Shown here: positions 55,604 through 64,000 of the stretch, piece by piece | Numbering within the stretch: the stretch's first letter is position 1 | How the letters are laid out: every line of letters begins with the position of its first letter | Assembly (NCBI RefSeq): GCF_000828055.2 | Contig: NZ_CP010523.2 | Location: 186,001 to 250,000, forward strand | Length of the DNA stretch: 64,000 bases | Direction: 5' to 3' | Source: Klebsiella variicola | Lineage (GTDB): Bacteria; Pseudomonadota; Gammaproteobacteria; Enterobacterales; Enterobacteriaceae | Translations under genes and position numbers: made by a program | The notes under the pieces: model-generated | Told to the model about the DNA's origin: nothing | Databases searched by the model: none | The model's input: only the letters and a program-made list of their open reading frames with translations

Positions 55604-57283
55604 TTATTGCGGATAAGGCACCCAGCTACCGCCATTCAGCTGGACATAAGGCTTGCCCTGATACTGGATGACGATGGCGTTGGCGTTTTCGGACACCGCT
55701 GCGCTCTGCGGCAGGTTTGCGACATACTGCTGCCAGTTGACGCTGTCCTCGCTGAACATTTTGCCGTCGAGGGCACGCACCACCAGCTCCGACACCGCCA
55801 GGTAACTGCTGGGCTGATCGATGATAATCGGCGCCCCTTCATGCGGCGCTTTCATGCCGAAGAATTTTACCGCCGTCGGGACGTTAGTGATCGACGGGCT
55901 CGGGATATCCCGCAGGCCAGAGACCTGCATCTTATCGCCCTTCAGCGCGCCGCCGTGTTCCGGCACCACCACCACCATCACTTTCCGCCCCGATTTCTCC
56001 AGCTCGGTGAAGAAGTTATCCAGGTCATCAAACAGCTTCTGCGCCCGCACTTTGTAGTCTGCGGTTTTGCTTTGCCCCGGGAAGTGATTGCCGTCATGCA
56101 GCGGCAAGGTGTTATAGAAGGTGGCACTCCGCGGATTGCTGCTGGCCTCTTCGGTCTTCAGCCAGCGGTTGAGGACCGCCAGATCCTCATACACCGGGGA
56201 GCCGTCAAACGCCTGCAGGCTGACCGGCAACCCGGTCTGGTCCATCAGCGGGCTCTGCATGCCGCCCAGCGAACGCAGTTCTTTCAGGAAGTCGCCGAAC
56301 AGACCGTTATGGCCGAGCATCAGCTGCTGGTTGAAGCCGAGTTTCGCCAGGTTTTCAAACAGGTAGCAATCGGCGCCGGACGGCTGATACAGGTTGGTAT
56401 GCGACAGCTGGCCGCAGCTGGCGCGCAGCAGGCGCACCGCCGCCGGGCCGCTGTAGGAGGTCGCGGAGTTAAAGTTTTTGAAGACAATATCGAAATGCTT
56501 CCACAGCGGATGGTCCATCAGACCGGCGGCTTCAATATCCGACCAGGAGAGCGAGCAGATATTGATCACCAGCAGGTCAAACGGCTGGGCATCCGCCGGC
56601 AGCTGGTCCGGGAACGGCGTTTTGCGCTTCTGCTCGGCGGCATAGAAACCGTTCAGCCAGTTGGTGAGATTGGCTGACGTCGGCGGCTCGGTCTGCGGTG
56701 GAATATCGCTGCTGGCGGGGCTGGTCGCGGTGCCAGCGGCGGCGTTGGCCCCGGTATTGGCCGGCGCGGTCGTGGCGGCGGCCGTGGTGGGCTGACCGGC
56801 GGGCCACAGGGTAAAGGCCGGCAGCAGTGGGCTGACCGCCAGCCAGACGACCATCGCGGAGACAAACACGGTGACGCGCAGCCACTGACTGATAAACAGC
56901 CACAGGACCAGTAAAACAAAGAAGGCGCCGACCATGCTCCAGTTAATAAACCGGACGATCAGATCCCAGATATAGCTGGCGCTGAAGCCGGCGATTTGCG
57001 AACCCTGGCTAAGAAGCGTCTCCGGACCGGGCAGCCAGGTATCGTGCCAGAACAGCGCGAAGCCGAGCGGAATAGCGATCCAGTGGCGGATACGGTGTAG
57101 CTTTTCGCGCGGGATCGGCACCAGCAGAAAGGCGAGAAACACCAGGTTCAGCATCGGGTGGAAATTGAGATACCCGGCCCACAGCAGGGCAAATTTGACC
57201 AGAAAGTAGAAGTTCCAGCCGCCAAGGCCGCGCCAGTACTGCCAGAGCGGAAGCGGTGTCGCGGTCGGTTTAGTGTTTGTCAT
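55604..57283 (-). CDS. bcsG: BcsG, cellulose phosphoethanolamine transferase
   Basis: A 559-residue inner-membrane enzyme, equal to E. coli BcsG, that transfers phosphoethanolamine to cellulose. Four or five N-terminal helices (to about residue 160) and a Pro/Ala/Thr linker precede a periplasmic alkaline-phosphatase-type zinc domain. Catalytic and metal residues fall at the E. coli positions: Cys243 (INICSLSW), Ser278 (SATSYSGP), His396 (LPLHDGNH), Glu442 and His443 (PEHGG). The start overlaps the bcsF stop by four bases. Last gene of leftward bcsEFG, so pEtN-cellulose should be made. Confidence 0.97.
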   Translation of the reverse strand: MTNTKPTATPLPLWQYWRGLGGWNFYFLVKFALLWAGYLNFHPMLNLVFLAFLLVPIPREKLHRIRHWIAIPLGFALFWHDTWLPGPETLLSQGSQIAGFSASYIWDLIVRFINWSMVGAFFVLLVLWLFISQWLRVTVFVSAMVVWLAVSPLLPAFTLWPAGQPTTAAATTAPANTGANAAAGTATSPASSDIPPQTEPPTSANLTNWLNGFYAAEQKRKTPFPDQLPADAQPFDLLVINICSLSWSDIEAAGLMDHPLWKHFDIVFKNFNSATSYSGPAAVRLLRASCGQLSHTNLYQPSGADCYLFENLAKLGFNQQLMLGHNGLFGDFLKELRSLGGMQSPLMDQTGLPVSLQAFDGSPVYEDLAVLNRWLKTEEASSNPRSATFYNTLPLHDGNHFPGQSKTADYKVRAQKLFDDLDNFFTELEKSGRKVMVVVVPEHGGALKGDKMQVSGLRDIPSPSITNVPTAVKFFGMKAPHEGAPIIIDQPSSYLAVSELVVRALDGKMFSEDSVNWQQYVANLPQSAAVSENANAIVIQYQGKPYVQLNGGSWVPYPQ

Positions 57284-57477
57284 TTGTTCGCTTTGCCTTG
57301 CTTAACCGTGGCTCCCCGGCGTAATACGCCTGCCGGTTTCACGTAACGGGGTTTAAAGAACATCAATCTTAACGTCGTGCGAATACGGCGCTGGTAATGG
57401 CGCGTCAGGTAGCCCAGCGGAAAAAACAGCAGGGCGCAGAGCACCACCAGTTGCAGAATATCGGCGATAGACATCAT
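57280..57477 (-). CDS. bcsF: BcsF, small membrane protein
   Basis: A 65-residue protein with one membrane helix ([19 protein letters not shown]) and a basic cytoplasmic tail, near E. coli BcsF (63). In E. coli it links the c-di-GMP sensor BcsE to the membrane and BcsG. The ATG at 57477 overlaps the bcsE stop by one base, and the gene overlaps bcsG by four bases. Confidence 0.93.
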   Translation of the reverse strand: MMSIADILQLVVLCALLFFPLGYLTRHYQRRIRTTLRLMFFKPRYVKPAGVLRRGATVKQGKANK

Positions 57478-59030
57478 CAGGCTTGCTCCTCGCGGGTGGT
57501 TAACCGGTGTGGCTCGGGGTAGCGTCGCCAGTGGCGTCCATCGTGGGTGGCGTTGATGGTCTCGTTTTTACCCACCGACAGCGGCAGCGGCGTGTTCCAG
57601 CGCGCCGGCTCGACGCCGCGCATGATCACGATTTCCGAGAGGATCTGCTTGTCTTCAAACCACACCATGCGGTTAGAAAAAATATCGCCGGTCGGCAGCG
57701 GGAAAATGTGGTTTAGCGCGGTATCGAGGTCATTGATCCGGCAAAACGACAAAAACAGCACCAGCCGGTTATTGCCGATGGTCATGATATCGCCCATCCG
57801 GTTGGGTTTGCATAACGTCAGCGCCTGCTCAACGCGCAGCCCTGGCGCCGGGCGCAGGGCCACCATTACGCCTTTGCTGTCGGCGGGCAGCAGGGTATTG
57901 GCCATCACGTTCTGTACCGCCTCGCAGAAAGCATCCCACTTCTGATAGCCGCGCAGCTTTAACGGCTGGCTCCAGGTCAACAGCGTGGCGAAATCCTCCG
58001 GAATATGGCGGGAGAATTTTTGGTTCTGCACGCTTTCGATCAACGTCAGACAGCGGGAGAGCGACGCGCTGCTGGGGATCACCAGACTGGCGCCGCTGCT
58101 AAGCAGTAGCCGCTCATCTGTCGCGCGCAGGCTGGGCGTTTGCTCACGGACAATAATTTTCAGCGCCGTACCGCGCTGGCGACGCAGGGTATGAATATAG
58201 CGGCCCAGCTGTTCAATTTGCGTATTCTGGGTGATGGAGAAAAGTACCGTGGCCGCTTGTGCGGTGCGCCCGGCGTTGAAGACCTCGTCGTTGGTATCGA
58301 ACAGGGTCCAGTATTCCGACAGCGGCGGGGCGCCTTCCAGCACGCGCATATTGCTGAGGATCACCTTCTCATCACTACGTGGCTGAACGCTGGTTTCCGT
58401 CTCCTGCGCCAGCCGCCAGCCGGCATCATCGCGTTGCACCATCAGCTGCTGCTGGGCGCTGATGCCTTTGTCGCTTCCCCACCAGGCAATATCAAAGAGA
58501 TGTCGGTCACCCTGGTAACGAATACTTGCCAGGCCGGAAAGGGAACGGTACTCGCGTAATAATGGGGTGAGCTGTCGATCGATATCCTGGGCGGAATTGA
58601 TCGCCAGGAACGCGCAACGGTGATATTGCGCCCAGCGGCTGGTCTTTTCCACCCAGGCGCATAGCTTATCCTTATTTATATTTTGCCAGGTATTTTCAGC
58701 GCATAGCAGAATAAACAAGTAATTGCCAGGTTCGAGGGAGCAGACTAAATCACGATGTATTTCTTCCAGTGCTTCCGGACGATTCGGCAGGGTGAACAGC
58801 GCGATATTATCCGGGCCACCTTCATTATCTAATGAAATGATATTATTAGGTTTGTCTCCCATTACCAGCGCGGCGATCTTGCTGTTTTTCGCCTGCGCGG
58901 CCAGCGTCTGATTAAACAGACTGACGGCATCGGTATAACGGTCAACGTTGAGCCACCATACCCCACCGACCGGCATATGGCACACTTCATCCCATAATGA
59001 TGAAATACCCAAAGTAAATACACTATCCAC
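57477..59030 (-). CDS. bcsE: BcsE, c-di-GMP-binding cellulose regulator
   Basis: A 517-residue cytosolic protein (E. coli 523) with the C-terminal GIL (GGDEF I-site-like) domain. Its c-di-GMP-binding RxxD motif is seen as [20 protein letters not shown]. The N-terminal ATPase-like and REC-like domains follow the E. coli sequence ([19 protein letters not shown]). The start is a GTG at 59030 with GAGGG upstream; no ATG fits the frame. It leads bcsEFG, divergent from bcsRQAB across 168 bases that must hold both promoters. Confidence 0.95.
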   Translation of the reverse strand: MDSVFTLGISSLWDEVCHMPVGGVWWLNVDRYTDAVSLFNQTLAAQAKNSKIAALVMGDKPNNIISLDNEGGPDNIALFTLPNRPEALEEIHRDLVCSLEPGNYLFILLCAENTWQNINKDKLCAWVEKTSRWAQYHRCAFLAINSAQDIDRQLTPLLREYRSLSGLASIRYQGDRHLFDIAWWGSDKGISAQQQLMVQRDDAGWRLAQETETSVQPRSDEKVILSNMRVLEGAPPLSEYWTLFDTNDEVFNAGRTAQAATVLFSITQNTQIEQLGRYIHTLRRQRGTALKIIVREQTPSLRATDERLLLSSGASLVIPSSASLSRCLTLIESVQNQKFSRHIPEDFATLLTWSQPLKLRGYQKWDAFCEAVQNVMANTLLPADSKGVMVALRPAPGLRVEQALTLCKPNRMGDIMTIGNNRLVLFLSFCRINDLDTALNHIFPLPTGDIFSNRMVWFEDKQILSEIVIMRGVEPARWNTPLPLSVGKNETINATHDGRHWRRYPEPHRLTTREEQA

Positions 59031-59198
59031 GGCATCCCTCGTGCGCCCTGATTGACACTGGATAAGTTTACTAGCGAAACCGGCAGAGTAAACCTAACAT
59101 TGAAATTAAAGGTCATCAGTTTTAGCATGTACACCTGCTTTTAAGGATGCGCTGTATTCGTCCTCTGGTTTAATAATAAATTTCAAACGGACAGAGAT

Positions 59199-59387
59199 AT
59201 GCCAGCAAAAGATCCTGCAGTACCCACGGACGCCACGCTGGGGTACACCTTTCAAAATGATTTTCTGGCGCTAAGCCGGGCATTTTCCCTGCCGGATATT
59301 GATTATCATGATATTTCCCGGCGCGAGCAGCTGAATGCGGCGCTGAAGCGCTGGCCGTTACTGGCAGAGTTTGCAGAGAAAAAATAA
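59199..59387 (+). CDS. bcsR: BcsR, cellulose synthase assembly factor
   Basis: A 62-residue protein, equal to E. coli BcsR (YhjR), with conserved YTFQNDFLALSRAFSLPDID and the C-terminal ALKRWPLLAEFAEKK. In E. coli BcsR and BcsQ form a heterocomplex essential for cellulose secretion. It begins the second rightward cluster; bcsQ follows after 11 bases. Confidence 0.95.
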   Translation: MPAKDPAVPTDATLGYTFQNDFLALSRAFSLPDIDYHDISRREQLNAALKRWPLLAEFAEKK

Positions 59388-59398
59388 GGAAGCCGGAG

Positions 59399-60130
59399 AT
59401 GGCTATTCTGGGATTACAGGGCGTGCGCGGGGGGACTGGCGTCACGTCCATTACGGCTGCACTCGCCTGGGCGCTGCAATTGCTCGGTGAAACGGTGCTG
59501 GCGATCGACGCCAGCCCGGATAATATGCTGCGCTTTTTTTTCAATACCGATGTCCATCATCAGGACGGCTGGGCGCGGGCGCTGCTCGACGGCCGGGACT
59601 GGCGCGACGCGGGTCTGCGCTATACGCAACATATCGATCTGCTGCCGTTTGGCCAGCTCAGCGCCGGCGAAAGAGAAAATGCTGACCAGCTGCAGCCCGC
59701 GCTGGGGGCGATGGCGGAGGCTGTGCAGCAGCTGCAGAGTCAGTACCGCTGGCTGCTGCTGGATCTGCCGAACGGTTATTCGCCATTAACCCGCGAGCTG
59801 CTGACGCTGTGCGATCGCACGCTGGTGGTGGTTCATCCCGACGCCAATAGCCATATCCGTCTACACCAGCAGCCCCTCCCGGCCAACAGCGACATTCTGA
59901 TTAACGACCTGCGGGTCGGCAGCCAGCTGCAGGAAGATCTCTACCAGCTGTGGCTGGAGAGCCAGCCGCGCATCCTGCCGGTGACGATTCACCGCGACGA
60001 GGCGATGGCCGAGTGCCTGGCGGCGAAACAGCCTCTTGGGGAGTATCGTCAGGACTCCCTGGCGGCGGAAGAGGTGCTGACCCTGGCGAACTGGTGCCTG
60101 ATCCACTATTCCGGCGGGAGGCCGGCATGA
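59399..60130 (+). CDS. bcsQ: BcsQ, E. coli-type, second cluster
   Basis: A 243-residue MinD-like protein (E. coli 250), partner of BcsR at the cellulose synthase. The P-loop is LQGVRGGTGVTSITAALAWA: the catalytic Lys is replaced by Val (Thr in E. coli), so nucleotide handling may differ from the canonical BcsQ at 44592. The C-terminal IHRDEAMAECLAAKQPLGEY is strongly conserved. The start at 59399 has AAGGA upstream, and the stop overlaps bcsA by four bases. The frame is intact, unlike the stop-containing allele in E. coli K-12. Confidence 0.94.
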   Translation: MAILGLQGVRGGTGVTSITAALAWALQLLGETVLAIDASPDNMLRFFFNTDVHHQDGWARALLDGRDWRDAGLRYTQHIDLLPFGQLSAGERENADQLQPALGAMAEAVQQLQSQYRWLLLDLPNGYSPLTRELLTLCDRTLVVVHPDANSHIRLHQQPLPANSDILINDLRVGSQLQEDLYQLWLESQPRILPVTIHRDEAMAECLAAKQPLGEYRQDSLAAEEVLTLANWCLIHYSGGRPA

Positions 60131-62745
60131 TCCGCCTCAGCACGCTGCTGCTGGCTCCGCCGGTGGGGGAACGGCTGCGCGCGCGCTATGACGACTATCG
60201 GCAGCACGGGGCCTCCTGGCTTTCGGCGTCGCTTGGCTGTCTGTGGGCGTCGCTGGTCTGGGCGCTGATGCCGCTGGAGACGCCGCGCTGGCAGGCGATT
60301 CTGGCCCACCATGAAACCTATTTTCCCCATATTAATCCGCATCGCCCGCGTCCGCTGGATCCGCTGCGCTACCTGCTGCAATCCCTGTGGTTGCTGGCGA
60401 CGCGCGTGCCGGAGCCGGAAAAAAAGGTCAACTGGCGCTCGCTGGCGGCCCTGGAAGGGGTGCACGGTCGCTATACGCAATGGCTGGAGAAACTGCCTGA
60501 ACAGGTGAACGCCCGCACCGGCCATCTGGATAAACAGAAAGAGCTGGCGCACCTTAATCCGAAGCTGCGCCGGGCAATCCTTGGGGGGGTGACCTTCTGC
60601 TCGCTGGTGCTGGCGCTAATGTGTATTACGCAGCCCTTTAACCCGCTGTCGCAGTTTATCTTCCTGATGCTGCTGTGGGGCGTGGCGCTGCTGGTGCGGC
60701 GCATCCCGGGGCGTTTCTCGGCGCTGATGCTTATCGTGCTGTCGCTGACGGTGTCGTGCCGTTATATCTGGTGGCGCTACACCTCGACGCTGAACTGGAA
60801 CGACCCGGTAAGCCTGGTGTGCGGGATCATTCTGCTGTTCGCAGAGACCTACGCCTGGGTGGTGCTGGTGCTGGGCTACTTCCAGGTGGTCTGGCCGCTG
60901 AACCGCCAGCCGGTGCCGCTGCCGGAGGACATGGATCTGTGGCCAACCGTGGACATCTTCGTCCCCACCTATAACGAAGATCTCAACGTGGTGAAAAACA
61001 CCATTTACGCCTCGCAGGGCATCGACTGGCCGAAGGACAAGCTGAACATCTGGATCCTCGACGACGGCGGACGGGAAGCGTTTCGCCAGTTTGCCAAAGA
61101 TGTCGGGGTGCACTATATCGCCCGTACCAGCCACGAGCACGCCAAGGCCGGTAACATCAACAATGCGCTGAAATACGCCAAAGGGGAGTTCGTCTCGATC
61201 TTTGACTGCGACCATGTGCCGACGCGCTCGTTTCTGCAGATGACCATGGGCTGGTTCCTGAAAGAGAAAGAGCTGGCGATGATGCAGACCCCGCACCACT
61301 TCTTCTCGCCCGATCCCTTTGAGCGCAACCTTGGCCGCTTTCGCAAAACGCCGAACGAAGGGACGTTGTTCTACGGCCTGGTGCAGGACGGGAACGACAT
61401 GTGGGACGCCACCTTCTTCTGCGGCTCCTGTGCCGTTATCCGTCGCGGCCCGCTGGATGAGATTGGCGGGATAGCCGTCGAAACGGTAACCGAAGATGCC
61501 CATACCTCTCTGCGTCTGCACCGGCGGGGACACACCTCAGCCTATATGCGGATCCCGCAGGCGGCGGGGCTGGCGACGGAGAGTTTGTCCGCGCATATCG
61601 GCCAGCGCATCCGCTGGGCGCGCGGGATGGTGCAGATTTTCCGGCTCGATAACCCGCTGTTTGGCAAAGGCCTGAAGCTGGCGCAGCGCGTCTGCTACGC
61701 TAACGCCATGCTCCACTTCCTCTCCGGTATTCCGCGCCTCATCTTCCTCACGGCGCCGCTGGCCTTTTTGCTGCTCCATGCCTATATCATTTATGCGCCC
61801 GCGCTGATGATCGCGCTGTTCGTGCTGCCGCACATGATCCACGCCAGCCTGACCAACTCGAAGATTCAGGGCAAATACCGCCATTCGTTCTGGAGTGAAA
61901 TCTACGAGACGGTGCTGGCCTGGTATATCGCGCCGCCCACCTTTGTGGCGCTGATTAACCCGCATAAAGGTAAGTTCAACGTCACCGCGAAGGGCGGGCT
62001 GGTGGAAGAAGAGTATGTCGACTGGGTGATCTCCCGGCCCTATATCTACCTTGTACTGCTCAATCTGGTCGGCGTCGCGGTGGGGATCTGGCGATTTATG
62101 TATGGCCCGGAAAACGAAATTCTCACCGTCTGGGTGAGTATTGTCTGGGTGTTCTACAACCTGATTATTCTTGGCGGCGCGGTGGCGGTCTCGGTCGAAA
62201 GCAAGCAGGTTCGCCGTTCGCATCGTGTCGAAATGAGCATGCCGGCGGCGATTGCCCGCGAAGATGGCCATCTGTTCTCCTGCACGGTTCACGACTATTC
62301 CGACGGCGGGCTGGGGATCAAAATTCACGGCGACGCGCAGGTGCTGGAAGGCCAGAACGCCCGGCTGTTGCTCAAACGAGGACAGCAGGAATATGCCTTC
62401 CCGGTAAGGGTCGCGCGGGTCAACGGCAGCGAGGTGGGGCTCCAGCTACTGCCGTTGACCAACCAACAGCATATCGATTTTGTGCAGTGTACGTTTGCCC
62501 GCGCTGATACGTGGGCGCTTTGGCAGGATAGCTTCCCGGAAGACAAGCCGATGGAAAGCCTGCTGGATATCCTCAAGCTGGGCTTCCGTGGCTATCGTCA
62601 CCTGGCGGAGTTTTCGCCGCCGTCGGTGAAGGTGGTTTTCCGCGCGCTCACTTCGCTGGTGGCCTGGATAGTGTCGTTTGTACCCCGACGCCCTGAACGC
62701 GCCGCGCCGACGCTCTCCGCAGACCCGGCAATGGCTCAACAATGA
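60127..62745 (+). CDS. bcsA: BcsA cellulose synthase catalytic subunit, second cluster
   Basis: An 872-residue synthase, exactly the E. coli length and very similar. An N-terminal extension of about 150 residues precedes the helices. Catalytic motifs are DDG (312-314), DCD (360-362), TED (455-457) and QRIRW (493-497). The PilZ domain with RRSHR (about 696-700) and DYSDGG shows c-di-GMP control. The start is the ATG at 60127 overlapping bcsQ; the upstream open frame from 59950 lies in another frame of bcsQ and is not coding. Confidence 0.97.
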   Translation: MIRLSTLLLAPPVGERLRARYDDYRQHGASWLSASLGCLWASLVWALMPLETPRWQAILAHHETYFPHINPHRPRPLDPLRYLLQSLWLLATRVPEPEKKVNWRSLAALEGVHGRYTQWLEKLPEQVNARTGHLDKQKELAHLNPKLRRAILGGVTFCSLVLALMCITQPFNPLSQFIFLMLLWGVALLVRRIPGRFSALMLIVLSLTVSCRYIWWRYTSTLNWNDPVSLVCGIILLFAETYAWVVLVLGYFQVVWPLNRQPVPLPEDMDLWPTVDIFVPTYNEDLNVVKNTIYASQGIDWPKDKLNIWILDDGGREAFRQFAKDVGVHYIARTSHEHAKAGNINNALKYAKGEFVSIFDCDHVPTRSFLQMTMGWFLKEKELAMMQTPHHFFSPDPFERNLGRFRKTPNEGTLFYGLVQDGNDMWDATFFCGSCAVIRRGPLDEIGGIAVETVTEDAHTSLRLHRRGHTSAYMRIPQAAGLATESLSAHIGQRIRWARGMVQIFRLDNPLFGKGLKLAQRVCYANAMLHFLSGIPRLIFLTAPLAFLLLHAYIIYAPALMIALFVLPHMIHASLTNSKIQGKYRHSFWSEIYETVLAWYIAPPTFVALINPHKGKFNVTAKGGLVEEEYVDWVISRPYIYLVLLNLVGVAVGIWRFMYGPENEILTVWVSIVWVFYNLIILGGAVAVSVESKQVRRSHRVEMSMPAAIAREDGHLFSCTVHDYSDGGLGIKIHGDAQVLEGQNARLLLKRGQQEYAFPVRVARVNGSEVGLQLLPLTNQQHIDFVQCTFARADTWALWQDSFPEDKPMESLLDILKLGFRGYRHLAEFSPPSVKVVFRALTSLVAWIVSFVPRRPERAAPTLSADPAMAQQ

Positions 62746-62755
62746 TGATAATGCG

Positions 62756-64000
62756 ATGAAAAGAAAACTTTCCTGGATGTGTGCAGTAGCGGTGGGCATG
62801 TGCAGCTGGTATCCGCTGGCCTCTTATGCGGCGCCAGCCGTCGTGGCGAACGCCGCCCCTGGCGTTCAGCCGCAGGTAGCGACCCCGGGCGCGCCGATCG
62901 TGGTGGGCGAGCCAACGGCGGCCCTTGCCGAACCGACCGCCCCGGCGGCGGTGGCCGAGAACGTCCCGCAGCGGGAGGTGAAGCTGACTTTTGCCACCAT
63001 CGCGCCGCCGCCCGGCAGCATCGTGCTGCGCGGCTCACGGCCTGACGCGTCGGTCGAATTCGGCATGCGCAGCGATGAGCTGGTCGCCAACGCGCTGCTC
63101 AACCTGGAATACACCCCATCGCCTTCGCTGCTGCCCGTGCAGTCGCAGCTGAAAGTCTATCTCAACGATGAGCTGATGGGCGTCCTGCCCGTGACCAAAG
63201 AGCAGCTGGGGAAAAAGATCCGCGCGCAGTTGCCGATTGACCCGCTGTACATCACCGACTTCAACCGCGTACGGCTGGAGTTTGTCGGTCACTACCGCGA
63301 TGTCTGCGAAAACCCCGCCAGCAGCACGCTGTGGCTGGACGTCGGGCGCGAAAGCTATCTGGATCTCACCTACCAGTCGCTGAAGGTGCATAACGATCTG
63401 TCACACTTCCCGGTGCCGTTCTACGATCCGCGCGATAACCGCCCGCTGACGCTACCGATGATTTTCCCGGGCTCGCCAGCGGTGGCCCAGCAGCAGGCGG
63501 CGGCGATTGTCGCCTCCTGGTTCGGCAGCAAGGCCGGCTGGCGCGGCCAGCAGTTCCCGGTCTATTTCAACGAACTGCCGGATCGTAACGCCATTGTCTT
63601 CGCCACCAACGACAAGCGCCCGGACTTCCTGCGCGATCATCCGCCGGTCAAGGCGCCGACCATCGAAATGATCGACAACCCGAACGATCCTTACGTCAAG
63701 CTGTTGGTGATTTTCGGCCGCGATGATAACGATCTGCTGCTGGCAGCGAAGGGGATTGCCCAGGGCAATATTCTGTTCCGCGGCAGCAGCGTCACCGTGG
63801 ACGGCATCAAAACCCTGCAGCCGCGTCAGCCTTACGACGCACCGAACTGGGTGCGCACCGACCGCTCGGTCACCTTCGCTGAGCTGAAAACCTATGAGCA
63901 ACAGCTGCAGTCCAGCGGGCTGGTGCCGGATGCCATCACCGTGGCGCTTAATCTGCCGCCGGATCTCTATCTGCTGCGGGCCAACGGCATCGATATGGAT
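62756..64000 (+). CDS. bcsB: BcsB, second cluster, partial (runs off the window)
   Basis: The first 415 codons of the E. coli-type BcsB; no stop is reached before the window ends. It starts MKRKLSWMCAVAVGMCSWYP, a signal peptide cleaved near SYA-APA. A Pro/Ala-rich stretch is followed by REVKLTFATIAPPPGSIVLRG, EYTPSPSLLPVQSQLKVYLN and DLSHFPVPFYDPRDNRP, all close to E. coli BcsB. It lies ten bases after bcsA. bcsZ and bcsC would be expected next in the E. coli order, beyond the window. Confidence 0.95.
   Translation, partial: MKRKLSWMCAVAVGMCSWYPLASYAAPAVVANAAPGVQPQVATPGAPIVVGEPTAALAEPTAPAAVAENVPQREVKLTFATIAPPPGSIVLRGSRPDASVEFGMRSDELVANALLNLEYTPSPSLLPVQSQLKVYLNDELMGVLPVTKEQLGKKIRAQLPIDPLYITDFNRVRLEFVGHYRDVCENPASSTLWLDVGRESYLDLTYQSLKVHNDLSHFPVPFYDPRDNRPLTLPMIFPGSPAVAQQQAAAIVASWFGSKAGWRGQQFPVYFNELPDRNAIVFATNDKRPDFLRDHPPVKAPTIEMIDNPNDPYVKLLVIFGRDDNDLLLAAKGIAQGNILFRGSSVTVDGIKTLQPRQPYDAPNWVRTDRSVTFAELKTYEQQLQSSGLVPDAITVALNLPPDLYLLRANGIDMD

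Noticed and set aside
59950-60126. 59-codon upstream extension of the second bcsA
   Set aside because: It lies inside bcsQ in another frame. The start at 60127 gives exactly the E. coli BcsA length.

Overview
This window is a chromosomal segment of a Klebsiella-type enterobacterium (K. pneumoniae complex most likely). Gene order and protein sequences follow the Escherichia coli backbone from bax-xyl through glyQS, cspA, bisC, tag, eptB, proK and dpp to the bcs region. CspA looks identical to the E. coli protein. GC-rich codon use, a REP unit and ERIC-type repeats also fit Klebsiella. Species assignment is inference, because no marker gene was compared.

Layout, left to right. (1) 180-9586: bax, then the D-xylose regulon, with xylFGHR leftward and xylAB rightward from a shared control region. 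(2) 9755-15223: yiaB, yiaA, wecH, the lipoprotein gene ysaB and glyQS. (3) 15450-18475: a hokA-type toxin locus with a probable antisense RNA, an extra ABC-F ATPase gene, cspA with its cold-shock leader, and yiaG. (4) 18721-26534: an aromatic-acid-type MFS transporter, yiaF, and a leftward gene set kguE-kguK-kguT-ghrB behind a LacI-type regulator. The order matches the Pseudomonas 2-ketogluconate operon, with ghrB in the kguD position. (5) 26638-34915: yiaD, bisC, yiaC, tag, a short beta-barrel gene, yhjX and eptB. (6) 35112-37872: an ankyrin-repeat lipoprotein gene, tRNA-Pro(CGG) proK followed by an unusual 167-bp tandem repeat carrying the tRNA 3' end, then a REP unit and an ERIC element in front of dppA. 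(7) 37873-43550: dppABCDF. (8) 44065-64000: two cellulose synthase clusters. The first is bcsO-bcsQ-bcsA-bcsB-bcsC-bcsD-bcsZ, a Komagataeibacter-like set with bcsD. The second is the E. coli-like set bcsEFG (leftward) and bcsRQAB (rightward), whose bcsB runs off the window end.

How it works together. The window joins sugar uptake and catabolism (xylose, 2-ketogluconate), peptide uptake (dpp), envelope modification (WecH, EptB, BcsG) and cyclic-di-GMP-controlled cellulose export. Both BcsA proteins keep the glycosyltransferase motifs and a PilZ domain, so both synthases look catalytically intact and c-di-GMP responsive. Only the first cluster carries BcsD and BcsO. Only the second carries BcsE/F/G, whose BcsG adds phosphoethanolamine to cellulose.

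Compared with my memory of the E. coli K-12 order, the extra genes are the ABC-F gene, the AAHS transporter, kguTKE plus regulator, the ankyrin lipoprotein and the whole bcsOQABCDZ block. The most unusual non-coding structure is the proK-linked repeat, which resembles the tyrT/rtT repeats of E. coli. No insertion sequence, prophage or CRISPR array was seen.
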